Part shown: positions 11,199 to 24,005 of the stretch, piece after piece
Numbering within the stretch: position 1 is the first letter of the stretch
Layout: every line of letters starts with the position of its first letter
Notes under the pieces: model-generated
Database searches by the model: none
What the model saw: the letters and a program-made list of their open reading frames with translations, nothing else
Told to the model about the DNA's origin: nothing
Assembly: GCA_026075535.2 (NCBI GenBank)
Contig: AP026540.1
Location: 9,114,001-9,178,000 of the forward strand
DNA from: Tricholoma matsutake
Taxonomy: Eukaryota > Basidiomycota > Agaricomycetes > Agaricales > Tricholomataceae
DNA: 64,000 nt
Direction of reading: 5' to 3'
Made by a program: the position numbers and the translations under genes

Positions 11199-14100
11199 AT
11201 GTCTTCAACTCTTGAGAAACTCGTTCAAACTTTCGACGGATCAAACTACATTCTATGGGCCGACTCAATGAAGGCGTGGCTCAGATCTCAGGGCCCCTGG
11301 CAAATAACTAGCGGGGCGGAGCAAAAACCGCCCCCGGCGCCTCCTTTGATGGCGACGAACGCTACCTTGGTAGCGGACGCTAATGCCAAGCTCCAGACCT
11401 GGAGCAACAAAAATGACCAGGCTATTGGTAGCCTAGTGCTCTGCCTGGCCCCCTCCATTCGGCAGCGTGCCAACACAAAGGACACTGCTGAGGAGGTGTG
11501 GGATCTCATCCGCACCGATTATGGTGTGGACGGCCCCTCCCAAGTCTTTGCGGACTTTAGGTCCGCAATAGCAATCAAAATCCCAGCTGCAAACCCCGCA
11601 CCAGAGATTGCAAGAATGGCTGACAAATTTGAGTGCCTCACGGCTGCTAACGTCGCCATCCCTGAGCTAGTACAGGCGATGATTTTACTTGCTGCGATGC
11701 CGCGCGAGTACGACTCATTGTCTGCAATGGTCCTTAACACGACCGCCACTAGCGCCTTGACATTTAAACATGTCAAGGACTCCATTGTTGCTGAAGCCTC
11801 AAGGCGCACAGCAGTTGGAAAGCCCGCTGGCCAGCCTCAGGCCAACAAACTTTCCGCTGTTAAGCGCAAGGGGGGAAACCCCAAATGGCAGCCCAAAGAA
11901 GGGCAAAACAGCAATGGAGACTCGTCCCGAAAACATGGACGACGTGGGGACAGAAAGACTAAGGAGGAGAAGCCAAAAGAGAAACATACCCACCTCGCCT
12001 CCAACGCCTTTACCACCATAAATGGTAATGGCACCATCATACCGCCGATGCCACTCATACAGCGCATCGAGCGACGCGAACACACTCCCACAAGGGATCC
12101 TCGCCGCCGACCGCCTGCACAGGCATACACGGGCGCGGCCTCCTCTTCTCGCTCGGTTTACACCAAATACCAGCAAGCTCGAGACACCCTCGAGCACATG
12201 CAACTTCCGCGCAGCGCGAAAAACCTGCGACCGCTGGAAGAGCACCTTACGGTGCGAGAAGGTAAGAGAAGGAGGATAGAGCCAGAAACCGAGGCAACGA
12301 TCGAGGAGGTAGAAGATGATACCGTCTCCCTCGGATCCGAACCTCCAGTAACTGACGAGGAAGTGTGGAAAGCCGTCGACGAAATGCTCGTCGATGAACC
12401 CCTTGATACAGGGGCATATGATGACAGGTCAGTCCTTTTCCCTGCCACAAGCACTAAGATTAAAATTCCTATGAATACAGAGAACTTTTCATGTGAAATT
12501 TTACCGCTATTAAATGTATCATGGAATTATGTAGATCTTAATATATGTGCTATGTGTGCAAAGGGAGATTGTAAGAAAGGTGCCGACTGGATCATAGATT
12601 CAGGCGCATCAAAACACTTCACTGGTGAAATGAAAGATTTCGCTTCTTACGAGCCTTTACCGAGAAAGGACTCTACCTTGGTCCAAACGCCCACTGGTAC
12701 TACTCATATAGTAGGAAAAGGAGCAGTCTTCATTAGACACCAGGTAGTATGTAATGGGAAGTCAGAGACGCGTGAAACGCGGCTATACCCCATCTACTAC
12801 ATACCCGACATTAATACTCGATTGATGTCAATGGGGGTCTTTTTACAAGACAGAAGTGATGTGCGTGGTTCCTCCGCATACATTTCATTCATCGAGCATG
12901 GAAACCCAATCATGCATTGTGTCCCTCTAAGGAGGAATGACACGATCTATTGGGCTTGGACTCATATATTGAGCACCAAAAAGGTTAATGTTGCGACCAT
13001 TTATGTCGCTGACTACTTGACTTGGCATAGGCGACTTGGACACCCATCCAAAGAGGCGCTAGGGAAAATGCCTAAAAGCACCATACAATTCCCAAGGAAC
13101 TTAATTATTCCTAAAGACAAAATTATATGTCCAGGGTGTGCAGAAGGGAAAATGACCTCAAAATCTTTTCCCGAGTCAGACTCACGAGCTGACAAATCCT
13201 TTGAATTAATACATTCTGACCTAAAGGAACTCCCAGTACTATCGTACCACAAACATAAATACTTCATTGTATTTCTGGATGACAAAACGTCACATATTTG
13301 GGTCCAATGTCTCAGAAAGAAATCTGACGCTGCTGCAGCGATTAGACAATTTCTAGCAATTGCTAAGACCCAATATGGTGCTACAATCAAGCGCTGGCAT
13401 GTCGATCCAGGGGGGGAGTTCAAGGATCGTGAGCTACAAAAACAGCTCAAGGATTTAGGCATCAAAATAGAGATGTCTGCACCCCACGTTCATCAACAGA
13501 ACGGGCGCGCAGAGCGCGCTATAAGGACAATAATGGAAAAGTCGCAAACCCTGCGATTCACCGCTTGTCTACCACAATCATGGTGGGAATTTTGCATAGA
13601 ACATGCAACACATTTATACAACCAAACCCCAATAAGGCGCCTGAAATGGCTGACACCTTTTGAGGACCTGACAAAGGTCCGCCCAGATCTAAACAATCTG
13701 AAGGTCTTCGGTTGCGGTGCTTATGTCTATCTACCAAAGGAAAAATGTCCAACAACATTGTCTCCTCGATTGGAGCTAATGATGTACCTTGGAGTAGAAG
13801 ATGGCATTAAAGCATATCGTTTCATGCGATGAAATGGCGCAATATTCATTGGTGCTATGGCACTATTTGATGAAACAATGTTCCCATGCTGTCCCGGAGC
13901 TAAAACTCCTGCCAAGACAGACCTTGGTGATTTTCCACCAGAACCAGAAGATGACGACCACTCATCTGGAACGGATGGCAATGACCCTATACCGCCACAA
14001 AATCCGCCCCTTCCTCCATCATCAGAAGATGATGATGATGATTTACCAAGCGAGCAAAAGGCGCATGACGATGCGACTAACGCTCCTCCTCCGCCGCCTC

Positions 14101-16049
14101 CAGTTAGCACTGAGGACTTTCGTCCAAGACGTGAAGATCAACAGGAATGGCAGCAATTGCCCCATCGATCAGGCAGGCAGAGGAAAATCCCAAACCGTCC
14201 TGGCAATACCTATGGAGAACAGCGACTCCCCTCTGACATAGAGAGAGACATTGCGCGTGATCGATATTGGAAGAAGTCTGTGGGTCAAGATTCAGATCAT
14301 AACCGAACATGACCACGACCTCAACAGCAAGAACCGGTTGCTGGACCGAGTTCGGCACCCCACGAGAGTGTGCCCGATTCCAATAATCAAGAACATGATC
14401 ACCCAATGGGGGAACTGGACGAAGCAGGTTATATTAAAAAGATAACCAAGGAAGGTGGAGATGAGCTTATCCGCTGGCTGTTGTCAAAAGCAGTCACACC
14501 ATCAAGCGGGAAAAGCCTAGTTCCAAACCAATTTCGCGATATTGCGCGCCTACCCCGGCAGCAGCAACTTGAGTGGAAACAGGCTTGTCGTGAAGAGTTA
14601 GAGGCTCTTCGCAAGCGACAAGTCTATGACATCGTCGATCTTCCACATGATCGAAAAACGATCAAAAATAGATGGGTTTTCTCCGTGAAATCGGACGGAA
14701 GAAAACGAGCCAGACTCGTGGCCAAAGGCTTTTCACAAGTCGAAGGCGTTGACTTTGATGAGATTTTCTCACCAGTAGTCCACTACGAGACCGTACGCCT
14801 CATGTTTGCCCTTGCGTCTCTAGAAGGCATGTATATGACCGGCCTAGATGTAAAAACCGCATTTTTATACGACAAACTTGATGAGGAGATCTGTATGGAT
14901 CAACCCAAGGGTAAAGAGCGCAAAGCAATGCGCTTACGCCGAGCATTGTATGGCCTTAAACAGGCTTCACTAGCATGGTGGAAAGAGCTAGAGGCATTTA
15001 TGCGCACCATTGGGTTTGTGCGCGCCAGCTCCGATGCCGGCATCTTCATACACAAGGATCCTAAGACAGGCAGCATCATTATTGCGCTAGTCTATGTTGA
15101 TGATGGCTTGTTCATGGGCAAAAACAAGAAACTTGTGGATGAAAAGAAGAATGCTTGCCTGAAGCATTGGGAGTGCCGTAGTACTGAAAAAGTCACGGAA
15201 TTCTTAGGCATGCGCGTCACCCAGACCGCTGCAAAAGTCAAACTCGATCAAACAGAATATCTCGCCAAAGTGCTTGAGAGGTTCGAGATGACAAATGCCA
15301 AGATTGCCCCCACTCCACTCCCGACTGGCTACAAACCGTCGGAGAACACAGCGATGCCAAACGCGGCGCTTAGATCAAAATATCAGTCTGTGATTGGATC
15401 TTTATTGTATCTGATGCTCGGAACGTGACCTGATATCGCTTACGCGGTAATCAAGATGTCGCAATTCTCGGCTAATCCTAGCCAAGAACATCTAGACAAA
15501 GCGATGTACATAATGCGCTATCTGGTGGGAACCCAGAAGTACAGTATAGTCTATGATGGAGAGAAATCCGAGGGGCTACAGGCCTTCACAGATTCTGATT
15601 GGGCAGCTGACACAGTCAAGCGCCGATCTACAACGGGTTACTTTGCTACTCTGGTGAGTGGCATTGTGTGCTGGCAGTCCCATTTACAAAAAACTGTAGC
15701 ACTGTCATCCACAGAAGCCGAATACATGGCTCTCTCCGACACTTGTCGGCAGATAGTGTGGATAGAGTCCTTATTCCAGGAACTTGGATATACACTGAAG
15801 CGCGTACCAATCTGCGCTGATAATCAAGGATCCATCTTTATTGGATCAAATCCAGTTCAGGAAAGAAGGACCAAACATATAGACATTCGCTACCACTACA
15901 CCCGCGAATGCATAGAAAATGACAAAGTCACAGTCGTTTTCATTCCTGGAAGTGATAATCCGGCTGACATGTTCACAAAGAACCTTGGCGCCATCCTATT
16001 CAGGAAATTTAGAGACTCTCTCGGAATTACTTTCGAGATTCAAACTTAG
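11199..16049 (+). pseudogene. Copia G gag-pol polyprotein with three TGA codons
   Basis: One continuous frame (open upstream to 11166) of about 1617 codons, broken only by TGA at 13830-13832, 14310-14312 and 15426-15428. Domains in order: Ty1/copia-type Gag (LEKLVQTFDGSNYILW) without a CCHC knuckle; protease DSGASKHF (12598); GAG-pre-integrase HRRLGHPSKEAL; integrase with FLDDKT, HVDPGGEF and NGRAERA supplying D, D and E; RT with TAFLYDKLDEEI and YVDDGLF (15092-15112); RNase H with FTDSDWA and SSTEAEYMAL. At 15426 the expected motif is TRPDIAY, so TGA replaces an Arg codon, probably CGA. The other two TGAs fit the same change. Apart from these the polyprotein looks complete. Confidence 0.9.
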
Positions 16050-16081
16050 CTGCTTAGAGCGCTGTACAGTTTGAGGGGGGG

Positions 16082-16386
16082 TGTTGAAATTAATCCCTGA
16101 TGCATGCTGTATACATGAGGCAATACATGCAACATACACATGTATACATGAGGCGATACATGCAGCATACACATGTTACTGCGCTTACTGCGCATACATG
16201 TGGTAAACACATTCCCGAGTCATGTGACATCCTTAATATTATGTATATAAGGAGAACCTGTACCGTAGTAGGAATACAGTGTTCTTACCTCTGCTAACCC
16301 TAGCTGTAAGTCTAACTAAACCCCAGGTAGGTTGTAAGGAACGTGTTGTCTCTTCCCCTGTGCAGCGTATATAGTCTGCTCCAACA
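16082..16386 (+). repeat. 3' LTR of copia G
   Basis: 305 bp, differing from the 5' LTR at three positions by eye (all CG to CA or TG). Followed by target duplication GAAAG. Confidence 0.92.
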
Positions 16387-17004
16387 GAAAGGATCATGAT
16401 AGATCTTGTAAATACCTGGCTTTTGAGCCAATTTTTAAGAGATTTAATGAAGATTTGATGTAGCGATGACTGAAACTGAATTACATCTGCTAAAGATATG
16501 GGCAAAATGGAATGTGACAACCATAAGTTATGTGAGGCATATCTTACATTGATGGATGGTGAGCTTATTTACCTACATAAAATCTCCATATCCAAAAAAT
16601 ATAATGAAGCAAAATGATCAAAATATGAGTGAGTTAGAATCAAAGTGATTCTGATACAAGTTGAACAAAAAAAAGACTTGTACCAAAATGAATTTGGTCA
16701 TATCTTTCTCAACTTTTGACCGTTTTTGATGAACCAACAGTCAAATTAAAGGTAATAATCATGTTTACATGGTCATGTAACGCACGTGACATTTAACCAG
16801 TTGCAACAGGTTTAAACCGGTCTTTTTGCGGTCCTACATTATTTTTCAAAATGAAAGACCTGCAACTGGACTGCAAAAGACTGGTCCATAAATAGACCGT
16901 TGGTCTGGTCCTAATCGGTCCAGTTCAGTCCAGTTTCGGTCTTTTTTTTGGTCCTATAGACCAGACCTTCAAACACTACTCATCGCTTCCTGGGACCTTT
17001 CCCC

Positions 17005-18064
17005 TGTTGAGATATACACTGTGAATGGGTATCATCATATCTGATGATGCGTTCATTTGATCCCATCACCGACATCCCTTTATGGCATGTCGGCATTATC
17101 AACAAGTCCTTTGGCACGTACCCTTTATACTCGCTCTTTGGTTACCTTTATGACTTCTAGTATATATACCCCACAATATTAGTTAGACACCTCAGTCAAT
17201 TATACATCTGTTAAAAACTGATCCTGGAAGGTTCATCGGAATCCGATCAGACACTGTGGGTGTTACTTATGGAAGGTTGTCAGGTCGTTGTGGATTTGGT
17301 GGGAGGGGAAACAGAAAGGACTTGGCTTCAGCTTGTAAGAAGCTGCACCCTTCACCTCATCTGGTGTCCTAATTTCAAGTTGGAGGTTTGGAGGTAGGAA
17401 CGGGAAAGTGCGGGAAAATGTGGGAAGGAGTACGGAGGGACTTAGGTTAAGTTCAGATGAGGTTAGAACTTCAGAGGGAGACTGGAGGTTGAGTCGAACA
17501 GAGTTCAGACTCTTAGAGTACTGAGGTTGGAGTAGAAGGAGGTTTGGATTGGCAGATTAAAGTCGAGTCTATGTCGATATACGAACTGAGGAATACAAGG
17601 CGAAACTAACTAAGCTCAAATACTGTAGTCCGGAATAATGCAGAACAGGAACAAAGACTGCAGCAGTGTCTTGACTGCATAGATAAATTATCTAGCGGGA
17701 GCCGCACAGGAATCCATAGTCGAATTTGCAATAGAGATGGCAGCCTTGGAAAGGCAGCCGTGGATGCTGTACAGGGCAGCCTGATGCACAGCAGTGTGGG
17801 CAGTGCAAGGTGGCCAGGAATGAAATTGGGAGGCGTAGACAAAAGTCATGTTTGATGTGTGGGAAAGGGTCAGATAGATGCAGGTTCTGATCGGGCGAGG
17901 AATGGTTCTTGACAATATTGACTGAGGTGAGTAATGTTCCATAGAACCTTACATACAAGATTACTAATAGTACTGTAGTCTATTCTTATCTAGGTACTAT
18001 TCGCTCATATATAGTCAATTATACATCAACTGAGTCTATTCTTATCTAGGATTGATTCTCTACA
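17005..18064 (+). repeat. 5' LTR of copia H, split by a solo LTR
   Basis: TGTTGAGATATACAC...TTCTCTACA. Removing 17209-17914 and one 5-bp duplicate leaves 349 bp, exactly the length of the 3' LTR (24112-24460). GGTTATGGGCC, the presumed primer-binding site, follows at 18065. Confidence 0.9.
17209..17914 (-). repeat. 706-bp solo LTR inserted in the H 5' LTR
   Basis: Begins TGTTAAAAACTG and ends GGTTCTTGACA on the plus strand. It is flanked by ACATC (17204-17208) and ATATT (17915-17919), which match after two C-to-T changes. The same 706-bp sequence occurs in the opposite orientation at 34261-36617 after removal of its own insert. No internal retroelement region is attached, so it is best read as a solo LTR of an unidentified family. 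Near the 17760-17890 end the plus strand shows CGQC and CLMCGKG-type cysteine pairs, of unknown meaning. Confidence 0.75.
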
Positions 18065-18229
18065 GGTTATGGGCCACTCCCATCACTTTTAAGTGATGGT
18101 AGACAATCTCCTAGCCACTCAACATTTTACTCTATGTCATATTTTTGATCAAAATTCTGATCACTATCCTGTTTCGGATCACGGATTGCCCTTTGTGCAT
18201 TCAACCCCTAGTAGACGGTCTCTTGCTCC

Positions 18230-19150
18230 TTGAACCTCAATTTTCTCTCTATGTCTATACCCAACATGATGGAATCTAGCCCTCCCTCAGTTGCTCTGAT
18301 CAAACTCTCGGTTCAATATTCCAGCGAGAAACTCAACAAACTTAAATCAAACTACAAAGAATGGTGCGAGGAAATTACCATTGCCCTTTCACTAAATGGT
18401 CTCTACGAATATGTTACTGGCACAATCACTGCACCCGCTACTTCCAAAACTCGTGTGTTAATTGACTGGAAGGCCAACTCCCATCTCGCATATGCATTTC
18501 TTGCATCCAGCATCATTCCATCCGAATGCCCTTTTATAGACATGGAAAAGGATACGGCTGTAAATTGGGAGGCACTCCATAAATGACACCAGAATGAGGG
18601 CCCAGTTTGTCAAGTCCAATTATTACAACAGGCACTCACAATTCAGTGCACCACCGAGACCCCCCTTCCCAAAACGGCCAACAAAATTTGCGCTCTCATT
18701 GATCGCATGTTTGCTATGGGGAATATTAACCCCGACCTCCTTTGCTGTATTGCTCTTTTGAACTCCCTCAGCGACAATTTGCCTCATGCACATTCCATCA
18801 TTTCTCGTGACATCGCCGCCTCCACGAAGGAATCCCCTTACACATCAGAGGATATCTGCTTATTTTTGGAAAATGAACAATCCCTTCTCGAGAACAACCA
18901 ATGCACGGACTCCCAATCATCCGTGGCTCTCACTGCATGTGTTAAATCAACAAAGCTGTCAATGGACTCGTTTGTGGGAATCCCATTTGCAAGAAAATGG
19001 GACATTCAACTGAATACTGCATTAAGGCAGGGGGAGGAATGGCTGGGAAGACGATTGAAGAGTCTGTGGCAGTGCGGAGAGCAGCTCAGGACAAAGGGAA
19101 GAAGGTCAATAATTCATACAACTCTAATCCAAGGGTCCCAATTACTGTGA
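18230..19150 (+). pseudogene. Copia H gag
   Basis: Gag of the copia type (YKEWCEEITIALSLNGLYEYV) at 18350-18420. The frame shifts near 18590 and again near 18960, where a CCHC knuckle (CGNPICKKMGHSTEYC) is encoded in a different frame (about 18978-19022). It needs two frame changes, so it cannot be translated whole. Confidence 0.75.
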
Positions 19151-19394
19151 AAGATGTTAACGGACACGCCTTCACGGTTATGGTGGATTCTGAACCTGCA
19201 AAGTCCCAACCCAACACTTATATCACGTTTGCTGGACTCGCTAGTGACCCGCTTCCCACAGCGTCAATTGAGGAGGTGGAATATGAGGGTTGGCTTGTAA
19301 TTGAGGAGAAGGCGACCACAACCGTTGACTGGACCTGCAACATCTCAACCCCTGGGGAAGGTGCATTCACTGTTGAACCACTTAACCAAACTCA

Positions 19395-20056
19395 ATGCTC
19401 CCAGGTTTCCCTTATCAATTTCCCTTTTATTATTATACAGGCGCAACAGTCCACATCTCACCAGACAAGGCTGACTTCCTTACCCTTCATCCAATCTCGC
19501 CCTGCCCTGTGAAAGGTGTTGGGGGATCCTCCATTATCGCTATAGGAGTCGGCGACATAAGACTACACATAGCTCAAGGCACATCAATCATATTACATAA
19601 TGCGCTCTACATCCCAAATGTGGCAGTCCAACTTATCTCGGTCAGTTCCCTCACCGACGACTCAAATGCTGTGGTGCATTTCAATAATTCCTCGTGCTGG
19701 GTCACGGATAAATCCACCAGAGCACTTATTGCCCATGGAACCCTACTTCCCAACAAGAAACTATATTCACTCAACCTGCACTTAGCCGCTGCTGACCATG
19801 CATTCACTGTCCACAAGTCCCCTGATCTAGAAACTTGGCACCACCATCTTGGCCACGCAAACTATCAATCCCTTTGGGATATGGCCAAAAAGGGTACACT
19901 CACAGGTGCGCCCATCGTCTCCACATCTAGACCACCCAAATGTGAATCTTGTGTTCTTGGCAAACAGACATAGACACCGGTTCCAAAGAAGCATGAGGAG
20001 GGGATTGGTCATAAGGCGATGCGGAAGTTGGAAAATGTTTGGGTGGATTTATCGGT
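19395..20056 (+). pseudogene. Copia H protease and integrase N-terminus
   Basis: The protease segment reads YTGATVHIS where DTGATVHIS or DSGATVHIS is expected, so the catalytic Asp appears to be lost. A GAG-pre-integrase domain follows (TWHHHLGHANYQSL ... CESCVLGKQT, 19833-19973), then TAG. The integrase core starts at WVDLS and is cut at 20057 by an insertion. Confidence 0.78.
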
Positions 20057-21250
20057 AATGATACTCAACCCAGGAAAACCACCAAAACTGCCGATGAGGC
20101 AATCAATGATATTTGTGACAAGTCCGAGGAAGGGTGCAAGTCGTTCCAAATGTTTGTGGTCCAACCGATGAGAAGTTTAACTAGTTGGTACTAGTTGTGA
20201 AGGTAGTGCTATAGGAACCGAAGGTGTTTGGCGCAGTCCAATCAAGTATCAATCGATATCGAGGACAATCAATGAGATTGATAGCAAACGAGTTTATCGT
20301 CGATGGTCAATGTGTGAATTCTGGAGACATTTCGATAGGTCGATAGTATACAAAGGGTATGGCAAATGGCTATGAAGTGTTGGAAGGGTTGCTAGTGCTA
20401 ATGATGAGAGGATTGAAGGAGGATTGAGGATGCGATGATCGCAGAGGTTTCTCGTCAATTGAGAAAACCCGTAGAGACTTAGATTGTTTTAGAAAGTTGA
20501 TCGGATGCTTAGAACTGTATACGAGATGATAGGTGAAGATGATTTCTTTTATTTCCAAGTAGATACTACAGAGTTTTATATGTTTTAAAGAAACTTCCTA
20601 AAATGGAATGAGAAACATGTGTAGAACATGAGGCAAAAGATATGAGTTAAGGCACAAGGCCAAAAAGGAGACTGGAATCCGAACAAGAAAGATATATATC
20701 ATATGATGAAAGAGTAATATAGGGTATGGAACTGAAAGGGGACTGTCCTTTGTGTATAAATTGCGCCAAGTCTCACAATAATTCATCCAGTGGGTTCTGT
20801 GCACGATAGGGACTTGGAACGAGGCTGACCTACTATCAGCAGGTTTGGGCACGAGTTGGAATCCTTCCTGGCGCATGGTGTTCCACCATTCAGATAATGA
20901 AGGTGGTGCCCGATGTCGCTCGTAGTCTCTCGATATTGATTGATAATGCTCGACCATGGTTGACGACGGTCGACGATGTTCAATCACGGTCGCAGTTTGT
21001 TTGAAGATGATCAGGGATGTTCAATGGCCAGTTAGAGGGATCTTAGGGGCTTTCGAGGTAGTCCTAAGGTTGTGCGATGTGGTCTCTTGGTACGATCAAT
21101 GTCGCTGGTGATGTGTCGACGCAGTCGATATGATATCGCGATCAATAGACTGGGTCGCACTGCGTCTGGGACCTCGTAGGAGTTAGCTGATGTGATTAGA
21201 ATGATGTTAAAGTGGTGAATCGGTCCTTGAGCCGAGGAGACAACCTATCA
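20057..21250. mobile_element. 1.2-kb insertion in copia H integrase, class uncertain
   Basis: The integrase frame stops after WVDLS at 20056 and resumes at 21251 with GPHGVKS, so about 1194 bp was inserted. The ends read TGATA (20059) and TATCA (21250), perfect 5-bp inverted ends of the TG...CA type. Flanks TCGGT / TCGGG look like a 5-bp duplication with one change. No open frame of note was found inside. It could be a solo LTR or a short TIR element. Confidence 0.5.
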
Positions 21251-22375
21251 TCGGGTCCACATGGAGTCAAATCTTGTACCGGAAATTCTTATGTTATGGA
21301 TATCGTCGATGATTATACATCTTTTCTGTGGTCAATACCACTTCGTAACAAAGACAACTTGTTCCCTGAACTAAAAGCTTGGGAATTAGCCCGGGAAAAT
21401 GAAACAGGACTTAAAGTCAAAATCTACATCACAGACAACAGAGAATTAAAATCTCATGAGATGGAAGCTTGGCTTAAAACACAGGGAACAGAACAACGAT
21501 TTACAGCCCCGTACACTTCAGCCCATATTGGGCACATCAAACACATGTATTGTACCCTTATGGCTAAGGCTTGCACTATGCGAATTTATTCAGGTTTACC
21601 GGCTTACCTTTGGGACAAATTTTACCTAGTGGCCTCTCATTTACATGCCAAAACCACCACACGATCACTTCAAGGGTGCATGCCTTGGGAACTCTGGCAT
21701 GAACGCAAGCCTGATTATTCATACATGCATGAGATCGGTTGCCGTGCTTTTGTTCTCATCCCAAAGAAGGATAATCCAAAGATTTTTGAACAATCAATTG
21801 AATGCATACTTATGAAATATGACCCAAAGTCCAAATCTTACCAATGCTATAATCGGGCCACAAGGAAAGTCCACAGTTCTTATCATGTCTGCTTCCTTGA
21901 AAGCCATGATGGACATATCCCACCCACCCCACTACCCTCGGAAGACACCATTGAGGAACCTACTCGGGATGAACCCACTTTCACCCTCTTACCCACAAAC
22001 AACAATGAGGACAATGAATCATTCCACCCACCGGACACTGCTGAGTTGGATGACCCATCGGAGACAAACAAGACACATTTACTCCCACCCTCCCACATCA
22101 CTCATCCCACATACCTATCCCCACTGAGAAACATCCAAATGGTGGACCAACCACCACTAGAACTACAGCAGCTGTTCAAGAATCTCAAAACAGTGCCACC
22201 CAAGTTAAAGAAGCCTGCCGTGGATGCAGAGCTGCCACTATTGCTGCCCGATCAGGAAATCCCAATCATATACCCAATTCGACTGTCGATCATGATCGTG
22301 ACATCATTGATGACGTACGTCAATCATTCAACAATCTTGATCTGGGCGATCAGGTGCATCAACTCCAGGCCTTAA
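21251..22375 (+). pseudogene. Copia H integrase core and C-terminus
   Basis: IVDDYTSFLWSIPLRNKDN carries the first Asp, ITDNREL the second. Where NGxAER with the catalytic Glu is expected the sequence reads SAHIGHIKHMY, so the Glu is lost. The C-terminal part includes MPWELWHERKPDYSYM and a Pro/Thr-rich linker ending at 22375. Confidence 0.8.
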
Positions 22376-23996
22376 TTTTGGAGATGACAGATTTTGATCC
22401 CGAGTCGCTCCAATTTGAGGATGAACCCAAAACTTGGGAAGAGGCAAAGAATTCAGGGGATGCAGAGTGATGGCCAGGATATATGGATGAATTGAAATCC
22501 CTAAAGGACATGGGAGTTTATAAACTTATTCCTAGGGGTGATGTACCTCAAGGTAAATGGATTTGTAGGGGCCGACCAGTTTTCCATATCAAATGTGATG
22601 AAAGTGGTCACGCTGTGAGGTGGAAAGTTCGACTCATTTTTTGAGGCTTCAAACAAATTTATGGTAGGGACTATACAAAGACGACCTCACCTACTGCACC
22701 CATGGAATCTTGGTGGATCTTGCTTCACATAGCCGCTTCTCTGGGATGGGATGCCCAACAGATCGACATCAAAACCGCCTTCCTCTATGGGATACTCCCC
22801 GACAAAGAGGTTCAGTACATGCAACAACCTGAAGGTTTTGAAGAGTCAGGCCATGAAGACTGGGTCTGGCAGCTTCAGCATGGGTTATATGGCATGAAAC
22901 AGAGTGGACGGATATGGAACCAAACCCATAATGCTCAAATGATTACCTGGGGGTTTACATGCCTTACTTGTGAGTCTTGCATTTATTACAGGAAATCAGA
23001 TACAGGTATTATTATTGCTGCAGTACATGTCGACGATTACTTGTCTATTGCCAACTCCAAGGATGAGAACAAACACTTCAAAAATCAAATGCACGAAGTG
23101 TGGACAATCTCCAAGCTCGGCACCACCCGCTTCATTGTTGGTATTGCAGTTACCTGGGATCGACATCTGTGCATGGTTGCGCTTTCTCAAACTGCCCTCA
23201 TTGATAAAATTGTTGACCAATTTGGCCAACGAGACGCAACCCTGGTTTCCGCCCCCCTTGAGCCCGGTATCAAATTACGGCGTGTGAACCGGCAGAATAT
23301 GTCCACAGACAATCTGTCACAACTCAACAAATTACCCTACCATTCCCTCATCGGATGTCTTCTTTACCTAGCCATTTCCACACATCCCAACATCTCATAC
23401 GCTGTACAACAATTATCCCAATACCTTGACAGTTATTCTTTTGAACACTGGAGTGCGGCAACACAACTAGTGCGATATTTAAAGGGGACCCATGATCTTA
23501 AACTCTACCTGGGTGGAGACAATCCTATTTCCCTTCATGCATTCAGCGACTCTGACTGGGCCAATTGCCTTGATACGCGTTGAAGCGTTGGAGGGTATAC
23601 TTGCAACCTCGGATCCAGAGCCCTTTCTTGGACTGCCAGGAAACAAAAAGTTGTTGCAGTATCCTCCTGCGAAGCGGAATACGTCACTGCATTTGAGACT
23701 GCAAAGGAATGTATCTGGATACGTGCACTACTCAATGCTATAGGATACCCACAGTCCTCCCCCATGACCATTCTTTGCGATAACACGGCCACCAAGACAC
23801 TATCTGAGGACCCTTTGCTTCACTCAAGGGTCAAACATGTCGATATCAAATACCATTTCCTTCGCGAACAAGTTCAGTCCGGCGCCTTACAGCTACAATA
23901 TGTCAATACCAAGGATAATGTTGTGGATTTATTCACAAAAGCACTGGACGTCAAACAATTCACATATTTGCGCTCATTCTTAGGCCTATGCTAATT
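22376..23996 (+). pseudogene. Copia H reverse transcriptase and RNase H
   Basis: RT starts after a stop in the linker, with GKWICRGRPVF and GFKQIYGRDYTKT preceded by TGA (22642). The active region is IDIKTAFLYGILPD (22761-22802) and AVHVDDYLS (23020-23046), which retains the Asp pair. RNase H runs 23500-23990 with a stop at 23581, including CDNTATKTL and RVKHVDIKYHFLRE. It ends LRSFLGLC before the polypurine repeats. Confidence 0.83.
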
Positions 23997-24005
23997 CGAT
24001 TCCAT

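Larger units (their letters stand above)
10645..16386 (+). mobile_element. Ty1/copia retrotransposon G (almost intact)
   Basis: Two 305-bp LTRs (10645-10949, 16082-16386) flank a single gag-pol frame. The target duplication GAAAG is perfect (10640-10644, 16387-16391). The LTRs differ at only three sites, all CpG transitions, so this is the youngest element in the stack. The primer-binding region after the 5' LTR reads GGTTATGGGCC, as in copia H. A purine-rich tract (GAGGGGGGG) precedes the 3' LTR. Confidence 0.92.
10409..16978 (+). mobile_element. hAT-like non-autonomous DNA transposon, copy 1 (hosting copia G)
   Basis: Terminal inverted repeats TAGTGTTCGAAAGTCC / TAGTGTTTGAAGGTCT (the latter read inward from 16978) with a perfect 8-bp target duplication CTCATCGC at 10401-10408 and 16979-16986. 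An 8-bp duplication and a TAGTGTT terminus fit the hAT superfamily. Without copia G the element is 823 bp, close to the 826-bp copy at 36692-37517. It carries no transposase. It lies within the integrase of chromovirus D. Confidence 0.83.

Noticed and set aside
11799..12245. Minus-strand frames of 100-150 codons inside copia G
   Set aside because: Antisense shadows of the gag-pol frame, which carries all recognisable motifs.
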